Shown: piece after piece, positions 31,235-43,642 of the stretch
How positions within the stretch are numbered: position 1 is the first letter of the stretch
Layout: every line of letters starts with the position of its first letter
Assembly: GCA_027579435.1 (NCBI GenBank)
Contig: JANBPK010000919.1
Span: forward strand, 372,001 to 436,000
Direction: 5' to 3'
Source: Candolleomyces eurysporus
Taxonomy: Eukaryota > Basidiomycota > Agaricomycetes > Agaricales > Psathyrellaceae
DNA length: 64,000 nucleotides
Translations under genes and position numbers: made by a program
The notes under the pieces: model-generated
What the model was told of the DNA's origin: nothing
The model's database searches: none
Seen by the model: the letters and a program-made list of their open reading frames with translations, nothing else

Positions 31235-33569
31235 ATCCTAGTTACTGTGTTCCGAGGTCGGTGGTGCTGAGTTCTAAAGTGCCACGCCAACTTCAAGACG
31301 GGTAAAGACCGGAGGCGGGAAGGGAACGGTTGGATGTACGGCCAGAGACTGATCAGCACCTTCTTTGCCATGGTGTTGGAACCCACAGCGTAAAAGGCGC
31401 TGGCTACGGCGTCGATGGAAGGAACATCGGGCTGAATGCCTTCGTCCACCATGTTTCGGAAGACCTGCAACGCTTTGTACGGGTGCCCGCGGCGACAATA
31501 GGCGGTAATGAGGATGGTGTAGAGGGCCACGTTCGGAACGACACCCTCGGTTCGCGCTGTCTGGAGCACCCTCTCCGCTCCGTCTGCATCGCCTTGCAGA
31601 GCGTATCCCTCCATCAAGGCTGCATAATGGTACGCGTTGGGAGTGATTCCGCGAGCCAGCATGATTCGGAAAACCTCAGAGGCAGCTTCCAAATCCATCT
31701 TGAGCACGGCTTCATGTCTAATGCGAAGAGCAATGGTCTCCGGGTCCGGCTTGATGTCGCAGTTTTCCAGGCGTTGAAGGAAGGGCTCCGCAAGCTGTTG
31801 ATAGCCACGGAACATGGGGAGAGTGAGCCCGGCGAACCGGTCGAATGGCTCAAGGGCCCCGCTCTTCCTAACCTCGGCCACTTCCCGATTGGCAACAAAC
31901 GACTTCAACGAATCCCAGCCACGCCCGTGCAAAAGATATTCCTCCTGACGCTGGATAGACCGCGTGATAATCCGTAGGTGCTTCTCAGTAGGCTGTAAAT
32001 CAGGCCCCACCAATGTGTAGAGCTGACGAAATAACGTCCGGGGACCAGCGCGTTCGACGAAGTGCAGATGACACAGAATGAGATCCAGCGTGCGCTCGTT
32101 CGGTTTAATTCCGTTGAGCCGCATGAGCTTGACAACGTGCTTGCCACCGTCTAGGCCTTGTGTAGGTAGGATTCCTTGGAGCAAGGCGTTGAACACCAAA
32201 ATAGAAGGGGTCATGCCAGGAACATGCACTTGGAAATGTTGGTCGGGCCAGGGGCCTGGATGTATAGGACGGAAGTGATTTCTCGGATTAGTCTTCGGAC
32301 TGCTGCAGGTTCCGGCGACAAGCTGAACAGCGAGATCGGGTCGGCGACAGGAGAAGCATGTTTGGACAAGGGTCTTCACAANTGTGTTCAGTGGGGGCAA
32401 CACCTTGGGAGATCATGCATTGCAACAGCTGGAGTACTCTGCTGAGATTGCGTTGATGACTGCAATGATGCATGAATATAGCGAATGTAGATGCGTTGGG
32501 TGATGGGGGGTTCGGAAGGGGTTNGGGGTAGGGCTGAGAGCTGCTGTTGGCTGTATCGGCCATTCCGTGCACGCCGCCGGCGCCAAACATGACTTCTATG
32601 ATGATCTCGACACTTTTTGGCTCGAAAAGGGAGAGCAATCGGACAGCTCTGTCGACGTGTTTGTTGTCCATATGGCCTCGCATGAGACAGTTTAAGACGT
32701 AGACTTGAATGTCGGGTGTCAATTCTGGTAGCGCTGCGACGGCCTGCTCTTCTACAGTGTCGTCGACACCAATGTTTTTGTAAGCTTGGGCGATACGAGC
32801 ATGGGTCAATGCATCTATGGGGAGGCCGTGGTTTTGCATGTCTTGAAGAACCTGTTGCGCTCGGACTAGGTCGCGGTTTCGAATGGCTCCTGTGAGCATG
32901 AGATGGAAGGTCAACCGGCCGGGATGGACACCATGTTCGGAAAACGCTTGCAAGATTCCTTGCAGCTGGGCATAATCCTTTTTCTCCAAAAATACTTTTG
33001 CCCTCCAGTTTAACATTTGGTGGTTCACGGGAATGCCTTGATCTCTTGCCTCCTGGACAGTCGCAGACACTAGGTCCCACTTGCCAACGGAGGCAAACTT
33101 TTGGCAAACACAATCGAAGGTGGAGTGCGTCAATGGAACACCCAGCTCGTAGGACAGCCGGAGATGGTCGATAGCAATGTCTGGATTCACGGAGGATAGA
33201 AGTTGAAGTATTGCGGCGTGACTGGAGGCTGGGTCGGAGAGCAGCGGGGCGAGATTGACGGACCCCTTGAAGGCTTGGAGTGCACGAGTCTTCCGTCCCG
33301 TCTTCCTGAAAGATTTCAATACGGCGGTGAGGTCCGCAAGAGCGCCNGGGGGGTAGCTGCTGGGCCGGAGGCTGGGGATGGGGGAGCGAGGGAAGGGTGG
33401 AATGGGCTTGAGGGAGAGGCGGGGCGGCGTATGCCAAAGCATTCGTGGCATAGGTCAGACGTCTTCCTTCGCGGCGTGGTCGAGTGCTTTGAACTGCAAC
33501 GGTGCATCCTGGGGAGGGCGGCAGCAGCTTGAAATGTGGCCTGCGAGGACGAAAAATGGTCTTGAGCAT
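31105..33569 (-). CDS. Mitochondrial pentatricopeptide-repeat (PPR) protein
   Basis: PPR proteins bind organellar RNA. Repeats are clear: THSTFDCVCQKFASVGKWDL, VNHQMLNWRAKVFLEKKDY, GRLTFHLMLTGAIRNRDLVR, ITPNAYHYAALMEGYALQGD, VVPNVALYTILITAYCRRGH and IQPDVPSIDAVASAFYAVGS, each about 35 residues apart in blocks. The chosen start, MLKTIFRPRRPHFKLL (33569), gives an Arg-rich, acid-poor presequence. Reaching the repeats from it requires dropping the N at 33347, after which LPPGALADL reads in frame. The N at 32382 behaves the same way (giving HIVKTLVQ). The N at 32524 is different, because the frame is already open across it. The protein ends VKEEIPSEY and is convergent with the hybrid gene. If the presequence is not used, the start would be 33451. 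Confidence 0.85.
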
Positions 33570-33872
33570 GGACGGCTCGGACAATATCCAATTGCCCGTC
33601 GTCACCCTGGAGAACGGTGGTCAGCAAAGGGGGCGGCGGGGGGACGAGGAGGTGCACCTTTTCTGAGGTCAGGAGCGGGGAGGATGAGCATGGGCTCCGC
33701 GACAGCGACACTCTCGAGTCTCGAGTCTGCGTATGGCGCGAAAAGGGCGCAGAGCTGTCATTTTCCTTTCCGCTATCCCTCGTCCGAGTCACGTGCTCAC
33801 GCGTCTAGCCACAGTCTGGCCAATGGCAACAGCCAATTCTGGATTGCGACCAACACTATCTACATTACAAGT

Positions 33873-34975
33873 CTACCCAAATCCTATTCCTTCCTCGTCT
33901 ATTGTAAATTCAACCTGGCCTGTCATCTCCTTCCCAGGGCGTCGCAGGTGGCCAACAAATCTCTGGCGACCGTCCAAGGGTGTTGGTCGAGAGGTTGTGA
34001 TCTGGTAGGATATCGGTAGGGTAGACAAGGCTGGATTGCCAGCGTCTTGAGAAAAGGGGTCTGGGAAGGGGCTGAGGTGTTGTCGGTAATATATGGAAGC
34101 CGCTGACTTTTGGGTAGGAGTGAGGCCCCAATTGGAGAGGACAATGACCGGGGAGAGAGAACACTGCACTCTCTGCAACGCCGTCACGACATGTCGAAAT
34201 CGGTTACTTGAGGGTGGCGACGAGCTGCTGGAAGCAGCACTTGCGGGCCTTTCGGCGGCAAAGCGATCCGACCAGTAGAAAGTGCTGACTGAATCAACGA
34301 CCAGCATTCCCAACTCGTGACGAGGGAAGAGTCGGGCGAGATACCCGGGAACGTTCAAGATCGAGACAGCCAGCTGAAGCGTAGAAGCCACCTTGATTAT
34401 TGCTAGACGGCGAAGACTTTGCTCAACGACTCCAGGAACTTGATCACTAGGAATGATCTTCTGCAATCTTTGACTGAGGATATGCTTGAACCGGCGGATA
34501 TCAAAAGAGCCGTCCGTATCAAAGACGATGGCGGCCTTTCCCCATCCTTGCACCGGCAAAGAGAGGTGGTGGGAAGGCATGACACAGGTGACGAGAAGAT
34601 AGTACACGAGGTGTGTTTTGCCGGATGCTGGTGGTCCCTGTATTTCAAGAACGTCGCCGAGTCGCAAAGGCGATTCTGGAGAGGGATTAGAGCCGGTAGA
34701 AAAGCAGAAGGCATCCAGAGCGCGAATGTGTGTTGGTCCTAGTGGCGCAGCTATATCAACGCGGGTTAGAACACAGCCGATGCAGCCAGTGCTCGGATTT
34801 ACATTCAGAAGCAATGGAAGTCAGCAACTGGAGAACATTAGAACAGTTGCAATATAAGAGATGGAACGCCATACATTCAACAGGGGCTCTGCTTTGACTT
34901 CCTGGAGTAGAGCGTCGGCCTAGAAAGCTTGGTCATCGCTGAGGAGCGAGGAGAATGAAGAAAAAAAGCTACCAT
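33873..34975 (-). CDS. XRCC2-like RecA/Rad51 paralogue
   Basis: A RecA-fold ATPase of homologous recombination. The main exon has LGDVLEIQGPPASGKTHLVY (Walker A GPPASGKT), then QGWGKAAIVFDTDGSFDIRR and HELGMLVVDSVSTFYW (Walker B region). The phrase GDVLEIQGP...GKT and the spacing fit XRCC2/Rlp1 better than Rad51 or Rad57. It ends GQVEFTIDEEGIGFG. The N-terminus is uncertain. An ATG at 34973-34975 followed at once by gtagct, then ctttctag and ADALLQEVKAEPLLN, makes a good family start but needs two introns before the main exon. The alternative is the ATG at 34814. The gene is divergent from the coiled-coil gene, about 200 nt between starts. Confidence 0.7.
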
Positions 34976-35078
34976 GATCGTGGCAGGGAGAAAGAAATTC
35001 GGAAGCTGTGTTGCCATGCTTGTGGCCATGCTCTGATTTTATTCCGTCCATCACTTTCTCCTTGTTCACGACCAGACT

Positions 35079-35596
35079 GCATAGACCATTCTCGCTTCTC
35101 TCTTTTCCCTTCTTTCTTTTGTAAAGTCTTGTATTTTCCAGCCTTTCTGGGCGCTTCAAATCTTCCCTCCTAACCGTCATGTCAACCATCTCCCCAAAGC
35201 CAGTCCCAGCCACGTCGAGAAAGCCCACGGCGTCGCCAACANCCCCCTCTACGAAATCCCTCGGTGCGAACTACTTCTGGCACGGCGCGTACACCCGTCA
35301 CTTCGACCCCTGTAGCCCGACGAAGGCCTCCTACCAAATCCTCGACTCCTGTGGCACAGCTGAATGGCGACACCAAGGAATCGTTGTCAGAGTTGCTGAA
35401 GCAAGAGTCGGCGGAGAAGGAACAGGTATGCAATCTCTATGGCCAACACAGACCTGTCGTTCATGTTCCTCTGTAGCTTCTCTTACAGGTGCAAGACAAG
35501 GACCAGACGATTGCCACCCTTTCGGGAGAGAACAGCAGCCTCACCTCGGCCCTCAATGCTGCCGAAACCAGACTCAACGAATACTATACCGAGCAG
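35079..35596. repeat. Source copy of the coiled-coil promoter and 5' end
   Basis: Partner of 30001-30477 in direct orientation. It includes the leader CT-rich tract, the ATG at 35179, intron 1 with an intact ttacag acceptor and the start of exon 2. This copy is continuous with the rest of an intact gene, so it is the likely donor. Confidence 0.88.
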
Positions 35597-37579
35597 TCTC
35601 GCTGGGAGGTGGAACTGGGTCAACGAATGGATATCGCAGACAAACTCAGAGACCAGGTCCGAGAGCTTGAGAAGGAGAAGCGCGATTTGCAGCGCCGTTA
35701 CAATGAACAGGTCAGCCTCATTAGCCATTCCCCGCATCAAGGGGCGAGAAACTGATTTATTAATTCATATTCATACCCATAGACTTCTGCTTTCGATGCT
35801 GAGCGCCAGTCCTTCTACGACAGCGAACAGCACCTCAAATCCCGCATCCAGTCCTTGACCCAGGCTCGTAAGCGAGCCGAAGCCGCCGCTGCAAAGGCTG
35901 CGGAAGCCTTGACTCCCATAGAAACCACGGCGAGTGAACCCGGTGACGCTGAAGTACCTCCCACCCCTGTATCCGAACGCAACGGCCCTCAGAAACCATC
36001 ACCCGACTATAACGATCCAGACAACGAACCCGCTGAAATGACCGCCCTTAAATTAGAACTGTCGACGCTATCCACATCCTACGCCTCACTTCAGAACACC
36101 CTCGTCTTACAACAGTCCCAACTCGTTGACTTGAAGAGGGTCAACCAGGAGCTTCAAGAGGAGAATGAGAGCTTTATGATCTTGCTACGGGAGAAGACCC
36201 TTAGCGGCCAATTCGATGTGGTGCGGCAGGTCGGCGGCAACAAGAGTAGCGACTCTGGGGACAGCGACGACGATGAACGAGGTGCCGGTGGAGACCTGAA
36301 CAGTCTTCATAGTTTAGGACGAGGTACTTTGGACAGGGTCGAAGAGGAGCCCGAAAGTATCCCTGAATCTCTGGAGTCAGAGCTCACAAAGCCATCCCGT
36401 CAGTCCAGCAAATCAGGGCGCAGACGTACTGCATCATCAGCTTCTGCACCTCGTGGTGAATCCCTGGCCGACTTGCCCATTACGGGTCCTGGACTTGACC
36501 TTGCCGCAGAACTGGGTCGTGCTGAAAACAAAGAGATCATGGAGGGCAATTTCGTTGGCAATCCCGATGAGAGCCCTAGAGCCAAACGGTCGAAGAAGTC
36601 TTCGGACAGGAAAAGCTCCGGCCCCGAAGATGCTTCGCCCTCTGACCTCGAAGCACTCCGCAGTGAAGTTAAGAACCTCAAAGATGCCAACAAGGCCCTC
36701 TCGCTGTATGCTTCGAAAATCATCGACCGCATCATTGCTCAAGAAGGATTCGAGCACGTTCTTGCCGCTGATTACGATCAACCTAAGACTCCTGCGACTT
36801 CCCAACCACCGACGACCAACGCCCCTCCACGAGCCTCACCTGCGAAACCCCGACCACAATCCGTTCTCATTCCACGTACCTCAGTTACAGCTGCTCCTGA
36901 TCTCACGACACCTACACTTGCCACGCCTCAACCCAAGCCGACAAACCACAAGCGCCGATCCCTTTCCTTCGACTGGAAGACCTTTTCGTTCGCTTCAGTC
37001 GAAAAGAAGCCTGAGCCCAGTGCTAATCTGCGCCCATTGACCCTCAAACCCGGAGCCAGCCCAATCGTTTCGAGCGCCCGAAAGCTCGAGACTGAAGAAG
37101 ATGAGGAAGACAGGAAAGAAAGAGAGCGGCTTTCGGCCACGATGAAATTAATGGGCATCCAGCCCCAGCCTTCTATCCACTCACCGAGTATCGCCAAGTC
37201 GCACAGCGAAGACGGGAGATCAGGGTCGCCTGCTGCAACGACAGCAAACCGACGATTTTCGTTCTGGGGATCGCGAGCTCCTGACAATAACTCGGACGCC
37301 GCTTCCAACCACTCCTCCAGTCGACAGTCGGGCGAAATTCCGCGCGTTGGACTTGGACTCAGCTCGACGGGATTAACTCAGGAGGCGCTTGAGCATGTGG
37401 AAGCCGAGAATTCGCTCGCTGCTTTGGATGCCCGCGAGAAGAGTCTGAGCCAGGAGATAGCCAAGGGCGGAACTGGCGGTTTCACGGAAGTCCAGCGCCG
37501 AACTGGACGAAGGAGCCGACGAAGCGGTGGCAGCGGGAGTGGCAGCACGGTATTTAGCGCTGGTATGCATGACGAGTGA
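35179..37579 (+). CDS. Conserved fungal coiled-coil protein, basic Ser/Pro-rich
   Basis: I recognise the type but no function. The start is MSTISPKPVPATSRK. Deleting the N at 35242 joins it to TPPLRNPSVRTTSGTARTPV. Coiled coil follows: DKDQTIATLSGENSSLTSAL, RMDIADKLRDQVRELEKEKR and, later, MTALKLELSTLSTSYASLQN with QLVDLKRVNQELQEENESFM. The middle is acidic and Ser-rich. A short conserved helix (KNLKDANKALSLYASKIIDR, then IIAQEGFEHVLA) and a motif KRRSLSFDWKTFSF follow. The C-terminus is disordered and ends GSTVFSAGMHDE. A cytoskeletal or septum role is possible but unsupported. Its 5' end has been copied into the HapX region. Confidence 0.75.
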
Positions 37580-38112
37580 ACGTGAACGAACCGAACGATT
37601 CAGACGCCCTTTCTNCNTTTTTTTTTTTGTTCAGTGTGTATGAAAACTTTTTCCTAACGAAACCTGTAACGCTGTTGTGTGTAGACTCTTTTCCTTTCTC
37701 TTTGACAATGTTGTTTGTTCGAGGTTAAACAAGGTTTAGACCTTGGGGTTTATTTATTGGCGGATTCGAGACGACAGACAGTCTGCTCGAATTCCTTTGT
37801 TGCCTGGCCATGGATTGCGGATGCTGTATATGATACCCGACGTATTGTACGCTACTCTACCACAAGGGTGCTTGTTGTATAATTCATATATTCGCTTATA
37901 ACTTGACACAACACGTTTACCTCCCCCACCTCGTCCTCATGTAGGGGTCTGATGCTTAAGCAGGGTATTTTGAGCGTGAAGTCGGATCGTGCTGAATGGA
38001 TCGGACGCGAAACTAGGGTTCGTTAGGATAAGCGGCTGTCGTAGGCGTTCCAATTCACTGTACATGACGATTGAGAACAAGGGAAACGAGTATAAGTAAT
38101 TAATGAGACCAC
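37580..38112. other. Convergent intergenic region
   Basis: The 3' flanks of the coiled-coil gene and SLX9 meet here. It contains a T-run with two Ns (37615, 37617) and AT-rich 3' untranslated-like sequence. No gene, RNA or repeat is evident. Confidence 0.5.
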
Positions 38113-38800
38113 TCACAGTGCTCGTTTCCGCTGAGACTTTGAAAGCGGGGCAGCTTTGCCTTCTCCAATCTTCAACGACTTCGAAGACGCAGTGGGTTTG
38201 GACTGAGCTGAAGAGCCGTCCTCCTCTGTTTCCATGGCGTTTTTGTTACTACTCTTTTGCGCAGGCTCTCGTGCCTCCGTAGTGTCTAAAGGGTCTTCCA
38301 AGGCTGCGAGGACACTTTGGATATCCGACATGCCATTGGCAATCTGCTCCTTTGCCTTGCGTTTCATACGTCGGTTGTGGGATTTTGAATGAAGGTTTCT
38401 TGTGGTATCCAATTCTTCATATCCATTAGATGATTGGAGTTAAAAAAAGATATGAATGAAAAACACACTTTGCAGGAAAGCTTCTCGTTTCATCGCTTGT
38501 TTTTCTTTCTTGGTCAATGTCGGACCCTGATGTTCTCCAGAGTCGAGAGATCGAAGAAGGGCATCGGTCTGAGATAGATCTAATTTGAACTTTCCGAGTC
38601 CATGAGGAAGGGGAGCGAGCGTACGGATGCCTCAGGAGCGGACCCTATCTCAACATGCTCGACCGCATTTTCCTGTACTGCAAACGACCGTTTGGATAAT
38701 TTCGCCGATGGCTGGTGCGCACTGGAACGAGATCTCCGTTCCTTTGGCTACCGCGGAGCTATGAGATGAGAGAATTGCCCCTTTGAAGAATCCTTACCAT
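38113..38800 (-). CDS. SLX9: Ribosome biogenesis protein Slx9
   Basis: Slx9 assists pre-40S maturation and export. The C-terminal exon carries the family core: LHSKSHNRRMKRKAKEQIAN, GMSDIQSVLAAL and KIGEGKAAPLSKSQRKRAL. Upstream exons give ENAVEHVEIGSAPEAS, TDALLRSLDSGEHQGPTLTK and KKEKQAMKREAFLQ. The N-terminus is best read as an ATG alone at 38798-38800, followed by gtaagg and an intron of about 50 nt ending gcggtag, then PKERRSRSSAHQPSAKLSKR. Exon count is four. Length, about 180 residues, fits the family. It is transcribed in the same direction as the SLC35-type gene, about 120 nt away. Confidence 0.85.
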
Positions 38801-38922
38801 GAGTAAGAGGTAGAGCTTGATGGTGGAAGGAAAAGAGCGACTCGGACCGCTTTTCAAATCAGAAATACCCTGATCGCAAATTGGTTCCGTGTGGGTATGT
38901 AGGCAATGTAAATACAATTTAT

Positions 38923-40619
38923 CTATCGACTAGTCCGAGGGGGCTGCTCTGAATCGTGCTCAACAGATGTGGATAAATCCTCTTCACCGGATGGCTCCTC
39001 TTCGTCACGATTATCGAATCCAATTGCAATGAAACTGATCAAAACCAAGAGTGCACCAAAAATGATTTTAGTGCTGCTTGGCCGGCCTCGGATAAAGTCG
39101 CCAACGACGGCGAATGGGATGGTTAAGCTGAGGCCAACGGTAACAACTAGCGGCGTAGTCTTCAACATTGCTAGAACATAGAGATAGTCGCTAGATAATG
39201 TGATGCTCATCTAATTGAAGATTTAGCTTGGCAAGAAGAGAATGGATACGTCAAGGCTTACATTGACCAATACTGCAGCCCAGACTACCCTTGACGCTGG
39301 TAACTCGAACACTTCGACGCCAAGGGTGTGAAGGAGTATGCCAATGGGCCAACATGTCAAGATGTTGAATAGACCGACAAAACCAAAGAACAGTTGCATG
39401 TCGATACGGGATTCTTGCTTGATTCGAACTTTGAGAAGAATCACGTATAGTGCGTAGAAAAGCGCTGAGATGAGGGCTAAAGCATCTCCGAGAGCAGGTC
39501 GAGGGGCATGGGCGGTAGATTGGGAAGTTTTGGGACGTGATGCTGGGCCAGCAGGTTGTTTAGTTGACGAGTCGGACCACGATACGAGGACTACGCCGAT
39601 AAAACTGGAATTTGTAGTGCTGTTTGATAAGAAGAAATGCAGTCCAAGCAACACGAGAACGCACCTTGTGACCACGGCAGCAATCTTCATCAAAGTCAGT
39701 TTCTCCACCTTAAAAATCCTCCCAATCCCCAAAGTGAAGAATCCTGTATATGGGTTTGCATTCAAATGGAGTGCGGAGAAACAGGACCCACGTACCGCTC
39801 ATACTCGAAAGCACTGTTGCACTGGCGACGCTTGTGAAGCTCAAGGCGGCATTCACTGTCCAGTTTGCAACAAACCAGAGGAAACAGAATACGATGGCTA
39901 GCTGAGCGGTCTCCTTGACGGTCAACGGCAATGAATCGTCCTGCGGGGCAGGTTTTGCGGGCTGCAACTCAAGGTCAAGCGCGTTCCAGGACGAACCTAG
40001 AAGAACTCACCTCTGTATCCTCATCCGTTGCAAGAGGCTGATAGTCTTCACTCCTAATCAAGATGTCAGGGACCATTTTAGCTATTGAAACTTGCACACT
40101 CACCCTGTCAAGGCTACGGAGGCTCCTGCTCGGTATCTCTTCCATGCTCGCTTGATTACGAAGGGTATAAGGTACAACGAGAATGCACTCGTGTTCATAT
40201 ATGTTACACTGGCAAAGATATCAGTATCTCGAGATTTCTTGCATTATAGTGCACCTTACAAGAAAGGTTTATCGTATCCCTCCTCGAAAAGATCCTGGAA
40301 CCCGGGTTAACCGCTTCTCTTTTGAGTCGTTTCTAGCTCGTGTGCTCACCTGGGTGATGAAATTCGAGGAGGTCCATAGTACCACCACAGATAAGAGCAA
40401 TAAAATCCCGATAGCGTAGTCCCTCTTGTTCAAAGCTGCAGCAGGTGGAGGTACAGGGGTTTTGTCACGCAACCGACTCATCGACCGTCTCGACAGACTA
40501 ACGCTCCTGCCGTGTGCTGGTGCTTGAGGAAGAGTGTCCATCTCGAAAGATTCTCCAACGTCGGTCTGGTGAGTGTCGTCGGTACGGGAAGGGGTGGAAG
40601 TACTAGCGACTGAAGGCAT
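38923..40619 (-). CDS. SLC35F-type (DMT/EamA) membrane transporter
   Basis: About ten hydrophobic helices in the drug/metabolite transporter fold, most like SLC35F5 and the yeast vacuolar protein YML018C; the substrate is unknown. The N-terminus is disordered (MPSVASTSTPSRTDDTHQTD). Helices include YAIGILLLLSVVVLWTSSNF, LAIVFCFLWFVANWTVNAAL, SVASATVLSSMSGTWVLFL, FIGVVLVSW, LGDALALISALFYALYVILL, LFFGFVGLFNILTCWPIGIL, VVWAAVLVNVSL, PLVVTVGLSLTIPFAVVGDF and KIIFGALLVLISFIAIGFDN. The tail is acidic (SGEEDLSTSVEHDSE). The ~45-residue loop rich in Pro/Thr before the sixth helix is variable in the family. Start and stop are both clear. Confidence 0.85.
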
Positions 40620-41159
40620 TCATTGGCCNAAAAAAGTCGGGTTCGCTGTAGCAAAATTAGGTTTATCAGAGTCAGTAGCGGTTCTTCGGTTGAGTGCACT
40701 GAGCCCATCAGCAATCCCGGTGACGCGATCCTTTGATCATGTTTGCATGATCCCTCGCTTGTCCTCGACGTCGATCTATTCAAGTAAACTGCCTTGAACT
40801 GCTCGCAAGGTGTCGACACAAACCTGGATATAGGGCTGCGGGCCGTGACTGGCAGCGGATATTTCATCTCTCACCTGTGTCCTGTCTGATGATGCATCGT
40901 GACCCAATCCTTGACATTCTGAATCATGCTTGGTTCAGCGCTGGCCGCCCAATCGTCCAGGCTAGNAAAAAAACTACTCACCCTCGGACTATTCGGACAG
41001 TGCTAAATACCGATTCTCAGTGGAACTCGTTTTCCGCAGGGCTAGGCCTACGCCACTTTGCTGTGATCAACGCACGGCTGGACACCATGCGATATCAAAT
41101 GTCCGTCGTCCTCCGTTATCGAGATGACGCAAAAGACCCCTTTTCCGCAGTCCACAATG

Positions 41160-41203
41160 CCACAGCGGTAAAATAGCCATGGAACCATCAGTTCCGTCCA
41201 ACT
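41160..41203 (+). repeat. Inverted repeat, left arm
   Basis: This 44-nt arm pairs with the reverse complement of 41413-41456 at 33 of 44 positions counted by eye. The best part is centred on ATGGAACC and TCAGTTCC. The spacer is 209 nt. A degenerate non-autonomous element is one possibility, but I see no clear target-site duplication. Confidence 0.5.
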
Positions 41204-41412
41204 TGCGGAACTGTGCTTGAGCCTGTGCTTTTGTATTGAAGGTCCTAGGTGCCATGGGGTCTATGTACTTGGAAGTTCAATCTGCATCAGAGTGAATACA
41301 TTTGGCGTGCCACTGATGCCTCCGTCCTTTGTCCACGCGTACATTCGTCATATAGCCATACGACCCATCGCGGTTCCATGGCTTTTCATGGCCAGTCCTA
41401 TTTTCACCGGTG

Positions 41413-41456
41413 AACTAGATGGAACTGACGGTTCCATAGCGGGTTTGCCGCGGTGG
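41413..41456 (-). repeat. Inverted repeat, right arm
   Basis: Partner of 41160-41203. The spacer between the arms contains no recognisable transposase or RNA gene. Confidence 0.5.
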
Positions 41457-42012
41457 GAGTTGGAGCGCCTTGGATCCGGAAATGTACTACACAGCAGAAC
41501 GCAGCTCTGTCCGGCTGCTGTAAAATTGTGTGCGGACCTCTCAAGCAACTTGGCAGCTTAACCTCCAAGACTCCCCGTGCACCCGGTCCTCGCCAGTTCT
41601 GCCGGACTTTCTCCACAGGAATGGACTGTCATGACCGTTTTCGTATTACATGCTGATAGATCTCTATCTAAGGATGTGAAGTACATCGCCGTTCGTGAAT
41701 GGATAGCGTCTTTAAAATTGCAGTAAGGACAGTGAGGTTTAGATAGTGGCGTCAAGCGGAAAAAAAAGGGGGAAAGTGGAGAATGTGTAGATACTAATAC
41801 AAATTGCGTCAATGCGTAGAATGATAGAGAAATTCCAGAGCCCCCAGATAATTACCTAGATAACGCTATATAGTAGATGTGTACCAGGACAAAACCAAGG
41901 AAAAGTATAAATGTGGAGATAAGGAGGTGGAAGGGAGGTAAGCAACAGGGNAAAAAAAAGGATATCTCACGCTCCGAGCCTACGCCTGGAACGTGGTAGG
42001 GAGGATAACTAG

Positions 42013-43550
42013 CTAGGTCGAAGAGGAGGATGCGCTGCAGGGTGATACTTCACCTTTTCAAATATCCTGTACAAACTGATCACCAGGTTGGTGCAATACG
42101 CGATCAAACCAACGCCCACTAAGCATATCAAGGCCAGCTGGGAGTCACAGATTTCATCTCCAACTGAACCTTCCAAGTTTGGGAGTCCAATGTCGGGTCG
42201 TGGAAGTTGGTTGTACCACGATGTGCTCGAGAATGAGGCGCAGGGAACACGGGAGGTAAAAAAATTGTCGAAGCATAGTGAAAGGGAAGCCGACCAGGCG
42301 CAGATAAAGAGAACTTCGGAGAGAGTGTGTGCAAGCTTGGCAGATGTCCGCCAGAGTCCGAGGGGGCGGCCAAAATATTCAAGCTAAAGAAATGTCCAAA
42401 CAAGAAATACCAATCAGAACAGTTATGACAATGTCATAAAAGGCAGTGCACAAAAAAAAACCTACGTAAATGGCGGCCATCACATGTACAAGGGTCAGTG
42501 GAGCAAAGATAATGACGACGGTGCTAGAGAAGACGTCAGTATTAAATTTCTGGGCAGCAAAGAAAGGGGGCGCACGTAGAACTACCAACAGCACCCAGGG
42601 CATTGTTCCCTAATTCCAGTTGACGAATGTGAATGGCCATGCCTAGAGCAGCAGTGGTGAAGGAAATGTTGATGAATCGGAAAAGCTGTTTGGAAGAGGA
42701 TTATTACTTCTGGGAAGGGCGGAATGGTGATATGTTAACGAACCAATGGCACATAAGCGTTGCTAAGAATAAACGATCGCATGCGCTTTCTCCTCGCGGC
42801 CCAACCCACAAGCTCGTCCCGCGTGCTAACGCGTTCATCTTGTTCAGAGTCTTCTGAATCTTGAGAATACTGGGGATGTGGGCCTTGAGCAGCGAGTTTT
42901 GAGGACCATGGCATATCCCAGCCCGGGGTAGATGCATGTGCCGTAGTAGAGGGAAGACTTGGATCGAGACTCATTCCGTTAGGGATAGTAAGTGTGTGAA
43001 CGGGCATGGGTGCAGCAAGGGGTGGCTCTCCTGCATGCTCGCCGTCCTTCTCTATGTCCTTCTCCTTTCGCCCAGAGGACGAGATGGTGTCTCTGAGACT
43101 GGTGGACGCTTGGAGCCACGATATCGACCTATCTCTGAAACCTTTGCGTTCTGGCCGGTGCAAGGAAGGGCTGTTGCTCCTGAGGTCAGAGTACTGGTCG
43201 CGGTGCGCGCGAGGAAGCGTGAAAGTCCACCATCGCGAGGTGCCCTCTGGATTGGTTTGAAATGAAACGGTATCTGATCCACCTGAAGGCAAGGGATGGT
43301 GAAAGTCGCTGTTCGAGGCAAGTTCCTCTGTCGGGGATGGGGGCTCGTCTCGAGCCCAAGCTATGTGAGGTGGGGCATGCGCAGTAAGCGATAGGGACGG
43401 CCGGTGAATTGGCCTGAAACACTCACGGGGAACAGTGACGACCTTTGCAAGGGGTGGGGGCTGGCGCCTGGAGGCCCTAGAGGCCGATGGGCCGTGGATA
43501 CTAGAGGTCGAGGGAACGGAGGGAGCCCGGTTTCGCGAGGAGACAGACAT
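42013..43550 (-). CDS. Four-span membrane protein, MARVEL-like topology
   Basis: A long Ser/Pro/Arg-rich cytosolic N-terminus ([20 protein letters not shown]) of about 260 residues is followed by four hydrophobic segments: [60 protein letters not shown] and [20 protein letters not shown]. The loop between spans 3 and 4 contains [12 protein letters not shown] and DEICDSQ, with possible cysteine pairing. It ends near [19 protein letters not shown] at 42013. The topology resembles fungal MARVEL proteins, but I see no diagnostic motif. The gene is divergent from the FAM192A gene, only about 90 nt between starts. Confidence 0.7.
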
Positions 43551-43642
43551 TTGCTAGTGGAACATGACAAGGGGAGTGAAAGAGCCTGCCAAGTCTAGTC
43601 CGGCCATTTTTAGCCTGCCACTTTCTCTCTCCCACCACCTCC

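Larger units (their letters stand above)
40620..42012. other. Gene-free interval of ~1.4 kb
   Basis: The longest stretch without a supported gene. It holds the 5' flank of the transporter and the 3' flank of the downstream membrane-protein gene, with Ns at 40629, 40966 and 41951 beside A-runs. Short open frames overlap one another on both strands and show no domains. The only structure seen is an imperfect inverted repeat (separate entries). Confidence 0.5.

Noticed and set aside
31330..31977. A 215-codon plus ORF
   Set aside because: Antisense shadow of the PPR gene with no recognisable domain.
33378..34019. A 213-codon plus ORF
   Set aside because: It overlaps the PPR 5' end and the XRCC2 3' end in antisense, with no protein features.
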